In this document: piece by piece, positions 35,757 through 44,601 of the stretch | Numbering within the stretch: position 1 is the first letter of the stretch | How the letters are laid out: each line of letters begins with the position of its first letter | Source: Microbacterium oryzae | GTDB lineage: Bacteria > Actinomycetota > Actinomycetes > Actinomycetales > Microbacteriaceae | Assembly (NCBI RefSeq): GCF_030406385.1 | Contig: NZ_JAUEPM010000004.1 | Coordinates: forward strand, 124,001-188,000 | Length of the DNA: 64,000 bases | Reading direction: 5' to 3' | Translations under genes and position numbers: made by a program | The notes under the pieces: generated by a model | The model's database searches: none | Seen by the model: only the letters and a program-made list of their open reading frames with translations | Told to the model about the DNA's origin: nothing

Positions 35757-37337
35757 GTGGACGTCCTCGACATCGCCCGCTGGCAGTTCGGCATCACCAC
35801 CGTCTACCACTTCCTCATGGTCCCGCTCACGATCGGGCTCGGCATGAGCGTCGCGATCTTCCAGTCCGCCTGGGTGCGCACGGGCGATGAGCGGTTCCTG
35901 CGCATGACGAAGTTCTGGGGGAAGCTCTACCTCATCAACTTCATCGTCGGCGTGGCGACCGGCCTCGTCCAGGAGTTCCAGTTCGGGATGGCCTGGAGCG
36001 AGTACTCGAGGTTCGTCGGCGACGTGTTCGGCGCCCCGCTCGCCCTCGAGGGGCTGCTGGCGTTCTTCGTGGAGTCGACGTTCCTCGGCGTGTGGATCTT
36101 CGGATGGGGCCGCCTGCGGAAGGGCATCCACCTCGCCGCTCTCTGGTGCGCCGTGGTCGGCTCCTGGGTCTCGGCGTACTTCATCATCGTCGCGAACTCG
36201 TGGATGCAGCACCCCGTCGGCGTCGAGCTCGGCGACGACGGCCGCCCGGTCATGACCGACATCTGGGCGGTGCTGACGAACAACACCGCGATCGCCGCGT
36301 TCACGCACACGATCCTCGGCGCGCTGGTCGTCGCCGGCATGTTCCTTCTCGGGCTGTCCTGGTATCACCTGTGGCGGCGGCGCCACGACGGCATCGACTC
36401 CGTCGACGACGACGGGCGCGTCATCGTCGGACGAGCGGATGTCCCGGGTCGCGACGAGAAGGATCACGGCGTCTGGCTGTGGTCGCTCCGCTTCGGCGCG
36501 GTCGTCGCCATCCTCGGCTTCGCGGGCACCGTCATCTCCGGCGACGTCCAGGGCAAGCTCATGTACGAGCAGCAGCCCATGAAGATGGCCGCGGCGGAGG
36601 CCGCCTGCCACACCGGCTCGTCCTTCTCCGTGCTGTCCCTCGGCGACCCCGGCTCGTCGGACTGCTCCGATGTCGTCACCCTCATCGAGATCCCCGGCGT
36701 CCTGGGCTTCCTCGGCACCGGCGAGTGGGGCGCGGAGATGCCCGGCATCAGCGACCTCGAGCCGCAGTACGTCGACCAGTACGGCGAGACCATCCCCGAC
36801 GACGCGCTCTACGGCGACCGGGCCGGCAGCGAGGTGCAGTACGTACCGGTCATGTGGATCACGTACTGGGGCTTCCGGCTCATGATCGGGCTCGGCGGCA
36901 TCGTCGCGGGCGCCGCCGTCATCGCGCTGTGGCTCACCCGCAAGGGGACCGTGTCGCGCTCGCCCTGGATCATGCGCCTCGCGCTCCTGGGCATCCTCGC
37001 CCCGTTCGCGGCCAACATCGCGGGCTGGATCTTCACCGAGATGGGCCGCCAGCCGTTCGTCGTCGCACCGAACCCCGACGCCACGGGCGTCGACGGGGTG
37101 TTCATGTTCACGGCGGCGGCCGTGTCGCCCGGCGTCACGGCCGGCGAGCTGCTGTTCTCCGTCATCTCGCTGGCGGCCGTGTACGCGGTGATGCTCGTCT
37201 TCGAGCTCTTCCTGCTCGTGAAGTACGTGCGCGGCGGGGTGGCGAGCGCCATGCCGGAGCTCGCTCCCGCGCATGATCGCGACGACCATCCGGATGGCGA
37301 CGGACCGCGGGACGACGTGCTCGCGTTCGCCTACTGA
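35757..37337 (+). CDS. cydA: cytochrome bd ubiquinol oxidase subunit I
   Basis: A 526-residue membrane protein starting at a GTG at 35757, preceded by GAAGGAG. The open frame runs further upstream through the operator region and is not coding there. The N terminus 'DIARWQFGITTVYHFLMVPLTIG' contains the heme ligand His near residue 20, and the late 'MGRQPFVV' block matches the conserved GRQP motif of CydA. It reduces O2 to water with quinol in the membrane, with high oxygen affinity. It is the first gene of cydA-cydB-cydDC, probably under BlaI control. Confidence 0.97.
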   Translation: MDVLDIARWQFGITTVYHFLMVPLTIGLGMSVAIFQSAWVRTGDERFLRMTKFWGKLYLINFIVGVATGLVQEFQFGMAWSEYSRFVGDVFGAPLALEGLLAFFVESTFLGVWIFGWGRLRKGIHLAALWCAVVGSWVSAYFIIVANSWMQHPVGVELGDDGRPVMTDIWAVLTNNTAIAAFTHTILGALVVAGMFLLGLSWYHLWRRRHDGIDSVDDDGRVIVGRADVPGRDEKDHGVWLWSLRFGAVVAILGFAGTVISGDVQGKLMYEQQPMKMAAAEAACHTGSSFSVLSLGDPGSSDCSDVVTLIEIPGVLGFLGTGEWGAEMPGISDLEPQYVDQYGETIPDDALYGDRAGSEVQYVPVMWITYWGFRLMIGLGGIVAGAAVIALWLTRKGTVSRSPWIMRLALLGILAPFAANIAGWIFTEMGRQPFVVAPNPDATGVDGVFMFTAAAVSPGVTAGELLFSVISLAAVYAVMLVFELFLLVKYVRGGVASAMPELAPAHDRDDHPDGDGPRDDVLAFAY

Positions 37338-37357
37338 TCGACTGCAGAGGAACCCCC

Positions 37358-38395
37358 ATGGATGCTCTTCCCGTCTTCTGGTTCATCGCCATCGCCGCCC
37401 TCTGGACCGGCTACCTCCTGCTGGAGGGCTTCGATCTCGGCGTCGGCATGCACATGCTCTTCGGCACCCGCGAGGAGCGCGACCGCCGGGTCATGCTCAA
37501 CACGATCGGCCCCGTGTGGGACGGCAACGAGGTGTGGCTCATCACCGCGGGAGCTGCGACCTTCGCCGCATTCCCGCACTGGTATGCGTCGCTGTTCTCC
37601 GCGCTCTACATCCCGCTGACGATCACCCTCATCGGGCTGATCATCCGCGCGGTGGGCATCGAGTACCGCGGCAAGGTCGCGACCGCCCGGTGGGCGCGCT
37701 TCTGGACGCGGTGCATCGGCATCGGCTCGGTCATCGTCACGTTCTGCGTGGGCGCAGCCCTCGCTCTCACCTCGACGGGCCTGCCACTCGACGAGAACGG
37801 CAACCGCGTCGGCGGGCCGTTCGTGTGGCTCACGCCGCCGGCGATCATCGGCGGCCTCGCGGTCGTCGGCTTCGCCCTCGCGCACTCCTCGACCTTCCTC
37901 GCACTGAAGTCGGATGGACCCGTCCGCGCCCGCGCGGGCCGGTTCTCCTCTCGATGGGCGCCGCTCTGCCTGACCCCCGCCGCGGTCTGGGCGCTGTGGG
38001 TGCAGTTCGCGCACGGCGGCACGCTGCTGTCCTGGGCGCTCGTCGTGCTCGCGGTGGCGGCCGCGGTCTGGGGATGGTCGAACGCGCGCCGCCGCCGTGA
38101 GGGCCGCGCCTTCATCGGGTACGCCGGGTTCGGCGTCTTCGGCGTCACCGCGATCTTCGCCGGCATGTTCCCGCGCGTGCTGCCCTCGACGATCGACCCG
38201 GCCTTCGACCTCACCGTGTGGACGGCGTCGAGCGGCCAGTACACGCTGGGGGTCATGACCGTCGTCGCGTGCGTGGGCCTTCCGGTCGTCCTCGTCTACC
38301 AGGCGTGGAGCTACTGGGTCTTCCGCCGTCGGGTGACCCCGGGGATGATCCCGGACGTGCACGTCGTGCTCCCGGCGATCCTCCGCGCCAAGTGA
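37358..38395 (+). CDS. cydB: cytochrome bd ubiquinol oxidase subunit II
   Basis: A 345-residue membrane protein with about eight to nine hydrophobic segments. The N terminus 'FWFIAIAALWTGYLLLEGFDLGVG' is diagnostic of CydB, as is 'GPVWDGNEVWLITAGAATFAAFP'. A GAGGAA site precedes the ATG. It pairs with CydA in the membrane. The gene lies 20 bases after cydA and five bases before cydDC. Confidence 0.97.
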   Translation: MDALPVFWFIAIAALWTGYLLLEGFDLGVGMHMLFGTREERDRRVMLNTIGPVWDGNEVWLITAGAATFAAFPHWYASLFSALYIPLTITLIGLIIRAVGIEYRGKVATARWARFWTRCIGIGSVIVTFCVGAALALTSTGLPLDENGNRVGGPFVWLTPPAIIGGLAVVGFALAHSSTFLALKSDGPVRARAGRFSSRWAPLCLTPAAVWALWVQFAHGGTLLSWALVVLAVAAAVWGWSNARRRREGRAFIGYAGFGVFGVTAIFAGMFPRVLPSTIDPAFDLTVWTASSGQYTLGVMTVVACVGLPVVLVYQAWSYWVFRRRVTPGMIPDVHVVLPAILRAK

Positions 38396-38400
38396 GCGGC

Positions 38401-41400
38401 ATGACCACCCCGGACGCCGAGCGAGCGGAGCGAGACGAAATCCGGGCCCTCCGTCCGGACGTTGAGCGAGCGGAGCGAGACGAAATCCGGGCCCTTCGTC
38501 CGGACGTTGAGCGAGCGGAGCGAGACGAAACGCCGCAGCCCGCCCTCGACAACGGCTCACCCCGTTTCGTCTCGGTCGCTGGCGCTCCCTCGCTCAACGT
38601 CCGAGAGGGGGACGCGGAGCGAGACGAAATCCGGACCCTCCGTCCGGACGTTGAGCGAGCGGAGCGAGACGAAACGACGCGACCCGACGTCGACCCCTGG
38701 GTCCTCGAGGCGAAGCGCGCCGCGGGTGCGCCCGGCTTCCGGCGCCCCGACATCGGCCCGGTCCCCCGTGCGCGGCTCGTCGCCCTCGGCGCGCTGGCCG
38801 CGCTCCGAGCGCTCGGCCTCGTCCTCATCGCCGACGCCATCGCCCGCGGCATCGCCGCCCTCGCCGCCGGCGGCCTCGACACCGCGGCCGCGCGCGCCAT
38901 CCTCATCGCCGGAGTCTTGGGAGCGCTGCTGCGCGCGGGCGCCGAATGGGCCACCGCCGTCACGGCGCGTCGGGTCGCGAGCGAGGTGAAGCGCGACCTC
39001 CGCTCCCGGCTCTGGCGACGCATCGCGGGCGGTGACGCGTCCGGCGGCGGCACCGCCGTGCTGGCCGCCGACGGACTCGACGACCTCGACGACTACTACG
39101 TGCAGTCCATCCCCGCGCTCATCGCCGCGGCGGTCGTTCCGCTTGTCGTGGGTCTGCGGATCCTCGGCGCCGACTGGATCAGCGCGGGCGTCGTGGTCCT
39201 CACCGTGCCGCTCGTGCCGCTGTTCATGATCCTCATCGGCAAGCACACGCAGCAGCGCACCGACGCCGCGCTCTCGGCTCTCACGCGTCTCGCGGACCAC
39301 CTCGCCGAACTCGCTCGCGGACTCCCCGTGCTCGTCGGCCTCGGCCGGGTGGAGGAGCAGACGGATGCCCTCGACGGCATCCAGCGCGCCTATCGCACGC
39401 GCACGCAGGAGACCCTTCGCTGGGCATTCCTCTCCGCGCTCGCACTCGAGCTCATCGCGACGATCTCCGTCGCGCTCGTCGCGGTGCTCCTCGGCATCCG
39501 CCTGCTGAACGGCACCGTCGAGCTGGCCCCGGCCATCCTCGCTCTCGTCCTCGCGCCCGAATGCTACGCCGCCCTCCGGGAGGTGGGGACTGCGTTCCAC
39601 GCCTCGCAGGACGGCCTCGCCGCCCTCGACCGCGCGAAGGCGCTGCTGGCGCGGCCCGCTTCGCGGGACGTCCGCGACGGCGGCGCCTCCGCGGCGGTCC
39701 GGATCGAGAACCTCGCCGTCCGGTACGCCGGCCGCGAGCACGACGCCTTCGCCCCGGTCACGACCGACCTCTCCGGCATCGTCTCGGTCGTCGGGCGCAG
39801 CGGCGCCGGCAAGTCGACGCTGCTCGCGGCGCTGACCGGCACACTCCCCGCCGACGCTGCGGTGACCGGGCGGATCGTGGGCCTCGGGGCGGATGGCGTG
39901 GGCTGGGCACCGCAGGCCCCCCGCGGCTTCGCGGGCACTCCAGCCGAGGAGCTCGCCCTCTACGGCGCTGCGGACCCGCTCGGTGCGCTGAACGAGCTCG
40001 GCCTCGCGCACGTGGCAGCCGCGTCGATCGCCGAGCTGAGCCCGGGCGAGGTCCGCCGTCTGGCCGTGGCGCGCGCCCTGGCGCGCGTGGATGCGGGCGC
40101 TCGCCTGCTCGTGCTCGACGAGCCGACCGCGCATCTCGACCGGACGTCGGCGGATCGCGTGCGCGCGGCCATCCGTCGCCGCGCGGAGCGGGCGACCGTC
40201 GTCCTCGCGAGCCACGAGCCGGAGACGCTCGCCCTCGCGACGCTCACCCTCGCCCTCACCCCGGTCGCCCCCGCGGCCGTGTCTCACTCCGCGCGGCCAT
40301 CCGCCCCCGATACCCGCAGCGACCGAGACATGGGCACCCCCGCACCCGCCCCCATGTCTCACTCGGCGCGGCTATCGGAGCGGCATACCCGCAGCAACCG
40401 AGACACGGCGGATCAGGCGAGGGGCCTCAGCCTGCTCTCGCTCCTCCGGCCCGAGCTTCCCGCATGGGCGGGAGCGGTCGGGCTCGGCGTCGTCGCCACC
40501 GGACTCGGACTCGCGCTCACGGCGGTGTCGGGATGGCTGATCGTGCGCGCGAACGTGGAGGAGTACATCATGTACCTCCTCGTCGCGATCGTCGGCGTGC
40601 GGGCGTTCGGCATCGGCCGCTCGGTCGGCCGGTACGCCGAGCGGCTCGTCACGCACCGCGCGGCGTTCCGCACGGTCGACGGACTGCGCCTGCGGCTGTG
40701 GCGCGCGATCGCCGCCCGCGGCGCGGGATCCCGCCGCCTCCTCGAGGGCGGCGCGCCGCTGGACTACCTCGTCACGCTCGCCGACGACCTGCGCGACCAG
40801 CTGCCGCGCGTCGTCGCACCGCTCGCGATCGGCGTGCTGGCCGCGCTCGGCGCGGTGGTGACGACCTGGTTCGTCGTGCCGCACCTGACCGTGCCCGTCC
40901 TCGTCGTGCTGACCGCGGCCCTCGCGCTCGCGGCCTGGCTGTCGTCCGTCGCCGAGCGGGGCGCCGGGCGCGCTCGCGTCGCCGCCCGATCCGAGATCGT
41001 CCGCGGCACCGCCGCCCTTGCCGCCGCATCCGCCGACCTCCGCGGCAACGGGATGGCCCCCGCCGCGCTCGACGCGCTCGACGCCGCCGCCGCTCGACTC
41101 GCGGACGCCGAACGCCGCGCCTCCTGGGCCGGCGGGCTCGGCACCGCCGTCGTCACCGCGGCCACGGCCATCCTCGCGGTCGTCGTCGCGCCGCTCTCCC
41201 CCGGCGTCCCCGCCGAGAGCGCCTCCGTCATCGCCCTCCTCGCACTCGCGCTCCTGGACCCGCTCGCCGGATTCGTCGCCGCCGCACAGCGCGTACCGGC
41301 CCTGCGCGAGGTGATCGGCCGCCTGGCTCCCGTGCTGCGTCCCGCGCCCACCGCCGCGTGGGGCGAGCAGCAGCCCGAGGGTCCCGTGCACGCCGTCGAC

Positions 41401-42033
41401 CTCGACGCCGTCGCCGTGCAGTATCCCGGCGCGGACCATCCGGCCGTGTCGGATGTCTCGGGCACGGCGGCCGCCGGGCGCTGGCTCGTCGTCGCGGGGC
41501 CGTCGGGGTCGGGCAAGTCCACGCTGCTCTCGGCGATCATGGGCGCGCTTCCCGTCGCACGCGGCGCGATCCGCGCCGACGGCGCCGCGCTCACGTCGCT
41601 CGACGAGCGCGCCTGGCGTGGCCGCGTGGCCTGGTGCCCGCAGGACGCGTACGTCTTCGACTCCACCCTCCGCGGCAACCTCCTCCTCGCCCGCGGCCAT
41701 GACGAGGCACTCGACGACGCGACGCTGCAGGACGCGCTGATCCGGGTCGGGCTCGGACCGCTGCTCGCTTCGCTGTCGGATGGCCTGAGCACGCGGGTGG
41801 GAGCGGCCGGCTCCGCGCTCTCCGGCGGCGAGCGCCAGCGACTCGCGGTCGCGCGGGCGCTGCTGGCGCGAGCCGATGTCATCCTCCTCGACGAGCCGAC
41901 CGCGCACCTCGACGCCCCGACCGCCGCGACCATGATGGCGGACGTCCGCGCCGCGACCGAAGACCGGGTCGTCGTGCTCGTCTCGCACCGCGACGAGGAC
42001 CGGCGCCCCGACGACGCCCTCGTGCACCTCTGA
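38401..42033 (+). CDS. cydDC: fused CydD-CydC thiol ABC exporter with in-frame DNA repeats
   Basis: A 1210-residue fusion of two half-transporters. The CydD half has its membrane domain at about 120-420, Walker A 'GRSGAGKST' near 464, and 'LSPGEVRR' and 'LVLDEPTAHLD'. The CydC half begins near 680, with Walker A 'GPSGSGKST' near 1032 and 'LSGGERQR'. It exports cysteine or glutathione, needed to mature cytochrome bd. Two oddities stand out. The first 90 residues are mostly 15-residue repeats (ERAERDEIRALRPDV type) encoded by 45-base DNA repeats. The CydD-CydC linker is built from two copies of a different 53-base repeat. No in-frame ATG or GTG was found between the N-terminal repeats and the first membrane segment, so the repeats must be translated. 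Confidence 0.93.
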   Translation: MTTPDAERAERDEIRALRPDVERAERDEIRALRPDVERAERDETPQPALDNGSPRFVSVAGAPSLNVREGDAERDEIRTLRPDVERAERDETTRPDVDPWVLEAKRAAGAPGFRRPDIGPVPRARLVALGALAALRALGLVLIADAIARGIAALAAGGLDTAAARAILIAGVLGALLRAGAEWATAVTARRVASEVKRDLRSRLWRRIAGGDASGGGTAVLAADGLDDLDDYYVQSIPALIAAAVVPLVVGLRILGADWISAGVVVLTVPLVPLFMILIGKHTQQRTDAALSALTRLADHLAELARGLPVLVGLGRVEEQTDALDGIQRAYRTRTQETLRWAFLSALALELIATISVALVAVLLGIRLLNGTVELAPAILALVLAPECYAALREVGTAFHASQDGLAALDRAKALLARPASRDVRDGGASAAVRIENLAVRYAGREHDAFAPVTTDLSGIVSVVGRSGAGKSTLLAALTGTLPADAAVTGRIVGLGADGVGWAPQAPRGFAGTPAEELALYGAADPLGALNELGLAHVAAASIAELSPGEVRRLAVARALARVDAGARLLVLDEPTAHLDRTSADRVRAAIRRRAERATVVLASHEPETLALATLTLALTPVAPAAVSHSARPSAPDTRSDRDMGTPAPAPMSHSARLSERHTRSNRDTADQARGLSLLSLLRPELPAWAGAVGLGVVATGLGLALTAVSGWLIVRANVEEYIMYLLVAIVGVRAFGIGRSVGRYAERLVTHRAAFRTVDGLRLRLWRAIAARGAGSRRLLEGGAPLDYLVTLADDLRDQLPRVVAPLAIGVLAALGAVVTTWFVVPHLTVPVLVVLTAALALAAWLSSVAERGAGRARVAARSEIVRGTAALAAASADLRGNGMAPAALDALDAAAARLADAERRASWAGGLGTAVVTAATAILAVVVAPLSPGVPAESASVIALLALALLDPLAGFVAAAQRVPALREVIGRLAPVLRPAPTAAWGEQQPEGPVHAVDLDAVAVQYPGADHPAVSDVSGTAAAGRWLVVAGPSGSGKSTLLSAIMGALPVARGAIRADGAALTSLDERAWRGRVAWCPQDAYVFDSTLRGNLLLARGHDEALDDATLQDALIRVGLGPLLASLSDGLSTRVGAAGSALSGGERQRLAVARALLARADVILLDEPTAHLDAPTAATMMADVRAATEDRVVVLVSHRDEDRRPDDALVHL
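38419..38674. repeat. palindrome-type repeat cluster inside the cydDC 5' end
   Basis: A 22-base core (GAGCGAGCGGAGCGAGACGA plus AA) occurs at 38419-38440, 38464-38485 and 38509-38530 with a 45-base period, and again at 38653-38674. A fourth-type partial copy lies near 38614-38629 and a diverged inverted copy at 38564-38600. All direct copies are in frame with cydDC. The inverted copy makes long hairpins possible. Similar elements are remembered as dispersed repeats in Microbacterium genomes, but this was not checked. Confidence 0.8.
40279..40406. repeat. second repeat family in the CydD-CydC linker
   Basis: Two related 53-base units lie at 40279-40331 and 40354-40406, spaced 75 bases apart, which keeps the frame. 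Each starts with (G/A)TGTCTCACTC and ends with an ACCGAGACA(T/C) inverted counterpart, so each can form a hairpin. Both encode the same style of peptide (SHSAR...TRS.RD). The element differs from the one at 38.4 kb. Confidence 0.75.
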
Positions 42034-42063
42034 TCGGCGTCGCCCGCGTGCGAGAGTAGTGCG

Positions 42064-43026
42064 GTGACCGATCCCGCCGCGGACCTCCGGCGCGTGGCCG
42101 TCGTGGTGCTCGAGGGCGCGAAGCCGCTCGATGTCGGCATCCCCGCGCAGGTGTTCACGACGCGCGCGAGCATGCCCTACGAGGTGCGCGTCTGCGGCGC
42201 GGCGCCCGGACTCGTCACCGGTGGCGACGGCCTGTCGTATCACGTGGCCCACGGGCTCGAGGCGCTGGAGTGGGCGGATCTCGTCTTCATCCCGGGCTAC
42301 CGCCGCCCCGATCAGGACGACCCCCCGGCGGCCGTCGTCGACGCGCTGATCGCCGCGCACACCCGCGGCGCCCGGCTCGCGGCCATCTCGACGGGCGCCT
42401 TCGCGCTCGCGGCGACCGGCCTCCTCGACGGCCGCCGCGCGACCACGCACTGGCACTACACGCGCGCGCTCGCCCGTGGGCACCCGCGCATCCGCGTGGA
42501 TGAGAACGTCCTGTTCGTCGACGAGGGGAGCGTCCTGACCTCCGCCGGCGCGGCGTCCGGCATCGACCTGTGTCTGCACATCCTGCGGGCGGATCTCGGC
42601 GTCGCCGCCTCCAATCACGCCGCCCGCCGCCTCGTCGCGGCGCCGTACCGCAGCGGCGGGCAGGCGCAGTACGTGCCCCGCAGCGTGCCCGAGCCCATCG
42701 GCGAGCGCTTCGCCGCGACGCGGGAGTGGGCGCTCCATCGCCTCGGCGACCCGCTCACGCTCGAGACGCTCGCGCGTCACGCCGCGGTGTCCGCGCGCAC
42801 TTTCTCACGCCGGTTCCTCGAGGACACCGGCTACACCCCCATGCAGTGGGTGATGCGCGCACGCATCGATCTCGCGCGCGAACTGCTGGAGCGGTCGGAG
42901 CTCGGCATCGAGCAGATCGCCGCCGACGTCGGCCTCGGCACCGGGGCCAACCTGCGGCAGCACTTCCAGCGCATCCTCGGCACCACTCCGACCGACTACC
43001 GCCGCACCTTCACCCGCGGCGGATGA
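42064..43026 (+). CDS. GlxA family (DJ-1/PfpI-AraC) transcriptional regulator
   Basis: A 320-residue protein with an N-terminal DJ-1/PfpI-like domain and a C-terminal AraC double HTH ('LARHAAVSARTFSRRFLEDTG', 'IAADVGLGTGANLRQHFQRILG'). The usual nucleophile-elbow Cys of this family is replaced: the motif reads 'AISTGAFAL' instead of CTGAF, so the domain is probably a sensor rather than an enzyme. It starts at a GTG 30 bases after cydDC. Its targets are unknown. Confidence 0.9.
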   Translation: MTDPAADLRRVAVVVLEGAKPLDVGIPAQVFTTRASMPYEVRVCGAAPGLVTGGDGLSYHVAHGLEALEWADLVFIPGYRRPDQDDPPAAVVDALIAAHTRGARLAAISTGAFALAATGLLDGRRATTHWHYTRALARGHPRIRVDENVLFVDEGSVLTSAGAASGIDLCLHILRADLGVAASNHAARRLVAAPYRSGGQAQYVPRSVPEPIGERFAATREWALHRLGDPLTLETLARHAAVSARTFSRRFLEDTGYTPMQWVMRARIDLARELLERSELGIEQIAADVGLGTGANLRQHFQRILGTTPTDYRRTFTRGG

Positions 43027-43068
43027 GGCTAGGTGCCCACCGCGCCGGCCCGTCCTCGAGCGGAGCGG

Positions 43069-43998
43069 TCAGGCGAGGACGACGACTTTGCCGGCGATCC
43101 GGCCCTCGGCGGCCTCGGCATGCAGCGCGGGAAGTTCGTCGAGGGGGATGCGCCGGGTCACCTCGACGGCGAGCGCGCCCTCGTCGACGAGTCCGACCAG
43201 CTGGGTGAGCCGATCGCGGTTCGGGAGAACGAACACGGTCGCCGCGCGGACCCCGCGTGCCGCGTCGCCGGGGGTGGCCATGAACGCCGTGGTGCTGACC
43301 ACAGCGCCACGATTCCGCACGACCTGCACGTAGGTCTCGAACAGGTCGGGGTCGATCGGCGCGAGGTTGAGCAGCACGTCCACCTGATCGTCTAGTGCAT
43401 CGAGCAGGTCTGTCGTCGTGTGGTCGATGATCTGGTCAGCGCCGGCGGCGCGGACCGCGTCGCTGCTGCGCGGGCTCGCCGTGGCGATGACGTGGACGCC
43501 GGCACGCTTGGCGAGCTGGATTGCGTACTTGCCGACGACACCGCCTGCTCCCACAATGAGGACCCGCTGACCCCGCTCGAGGTGGCCCTCGTCGAAGAGG
43601 GCCTGCCACGCGGTCAGCGCGACAGACGGCAATCCTGCCGCGTCCGCGAGCGGCAGGGTCTTCGGCGCCGCGACCACGGCCTCGACGGGGGCGAGAACGA
43701 ATTCGGCCGCGCCCCCGTCCCGCTCCATGGGGAGGAACGCGATCACCGCGTCGCCCATCGCGACTCCCCGCACGTCATCGCCGACGGCGTCTACCGTTCC
43801 GGAGACGTCGTAGCCGGGCACGTGCGGCAGCTGGACCGGGATCGGCAGGAAGCCCGCCCGCATCCCGGCGTCCGCCGCGTTGAACGCCGACGCGGCGACC
43901 CGGATGCGCACCTGCCCCGCGCCGGGTTCCGGCCGATCGATGTCCACGATCCGGAGGACCTCGGGACCGCCCACCTCGGAGAACTGCACTGCCTTCAT
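43069..43998 (-). CDS. NADP-dependent quinone oxidoreductase-type MDR enzyme
   Basis: A 309-residue medium-chain dehydrogenase/reductase of the zinc-free quinone oxidoreductase type. The start at 43998 begins with the family opening 'MKAVQFSEVGGPEVL'. The nucleotide-binding motif is 'VLIVGAGGVVGKYAIQLAKRAG' (about residues 140-160). The zinc-binding cysteine cluster of alcohol dehydrogenases is absent. It probably reduces quinones or enals during redox or electrophile stress. It is divergent from a MarR repressor, with two palindromic operators between them. Confidence 0.92.
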   Translation of the reverse strand: MKAVQFSEVGGPEVLRIVDIDRPEPGAGQVRIRVAASAFNAADAGMRAGFLPIPVQLPHVPGYDVSGTVDAVGDDVRGVAMGDAVIAFLPMERDGGAAEFVLAPVEAVVAAPKTLPLADAAGLPSVALTAWQALFDEGHLERGQRVLIVGAGGVVGKYAIQLAKRAGVHVIATASPRSSDAVRAAGADQIIDHTTTDLLDALDDQVDVLLNLAPIDPDLFETYVQVVRNRGAVVSTTAFMATPGDAARGVRAATVFVLPNRDRLTQLVGLVDEGALAVEVTRRIPLDELPALHAEAAEGRIAGKVVVLA

Positions 43999-44019
43999 GA
44001 TGTCATCCCTTCTGTAGTT

Positions 44020-44035
44020 GCTTCGAATTCGAAGC
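44020..44035. promoter_or_regulatory. perfect 16-base palindrome, MarR operator candidate
   Basis: GCTTCGAATTCGAAGC is a perfect palindrome 22 bases upstream of the oxidoreductase start. A second, weaker copy lies 36 bases away at 44056. MarR proteins typically bind such 16-20 base palindromes. Confidence 0.65.
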
Positions 44036-44055
44036 GCTAGGTGGACCGTAGCACT

Positions 44056-44071
44056 GCTTCGAATATGAATC
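44056..44071. promoter_or_regulatory. second, degenerate MarR operator candidate
   Basis: GCTTCGAATATGAATC shares its left half with the perfect palindrome at 44020. It overlaps the region just upstream of a TATTAG -10-like box (44075-44080) for the MarR gene, so binding here would give autorepression. Confidence 0.5.
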
Positions 44072-44090
44072 AACTATTAGAGTGGACGTC

Positions 44091-44585
44091 ATGACCGACG
44101 CGCCCCGATCCCTGACGCCCACGCAGCTGACCGCCTACCTGGCGTTCACCGAAGCAGGAAGCCTCCTGCGCCCCGCGGTCGAAGCGCAGCTGCGTGAGGC
44201 GGGGCGGTTGAGCTATGTGCAGTTCCAGCTCCTCGCGCGGCTGAACGACGCCCCCCACGGCCATCTGCGCATGACCGACCTCGCCGACGGCGTCGTGTAC
44301 AGCCGCAGCGGACTCACCTACCAGGCCACTCTGCTCGAAGACCGGGGCCTGATCACGCGGTCGCTGTCCTCGGAGGATGAGCGCAGCACTGCGGTCGCCC
44401 TCACCGATGACGGCCGCGAGGTGCTGGCCGCCGTGTTCCCAGGACATATCGAGACGGTCCACCGACTGCTCTTCGCACCGCTGTCAGACGGCGACGCCGC
44501 TCACCTCGCGCGCATCCTCGGGCGCGTGACCGAGCACCTGCGCGCCGCACCGCCGCGGTCGGCCACGCGCCGCCGGAAGACCTGA
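44091..44585 (+). CDS. MarR family transcriptional regulator
   Basis: A 164-residue winged-helix regulator with 'LRMTDLADGVVYSRSGLTYQATLLEDRGLITR' as the HTH and recognition region (about residues 61-92) and the 'DERSTAVALTDDGRE' wing. The ATG at 44091 is preferred over an in-frame GTG at 44082, because a TATTAG -10 box ends at 44080 and would place the transcript start near the ATG, giving a leaderless message. It probably represses itself and the divergent oxidoreductase gene. Confidence 0.9.
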   Translation: MTDAPRSLTPTQLTAYLAFTEAGSLLRPAVEAQLREAGRLSYVQFQLLARLNDAPHGHLRMTDLADGVVYSRSGLTYQATLLEDRGLITRSLSSEDERSTAVALTDDGREVLAAVFPGHIETVHRLLFAPLSDGDAAHLARILGRVTEHLRAAPPRSATRRRKT

Positions 44586-44601
44586 CGTCCGCGGATGAGA
44601 C

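Noticed and set aside
35220..37289. 689-codon - strand frame ending in BlaI
   Set aside because: Only the last 119 codons are the BlaI gene. The rest is antisense to cydA and crosses the operator region.
38419..38674. CRISPR array
   Set aside because: The 45-base period is a near-identical unit with no unique spacers, lies inside a coding gene in frame, and has no cas genes nearby.
44082..44585. GTG start at 44082 for the MarR gene
   Set aside because: It lies only two bases after a -10-like TATTAG, too close to be transcribed. The ATG at 44091 fits better.
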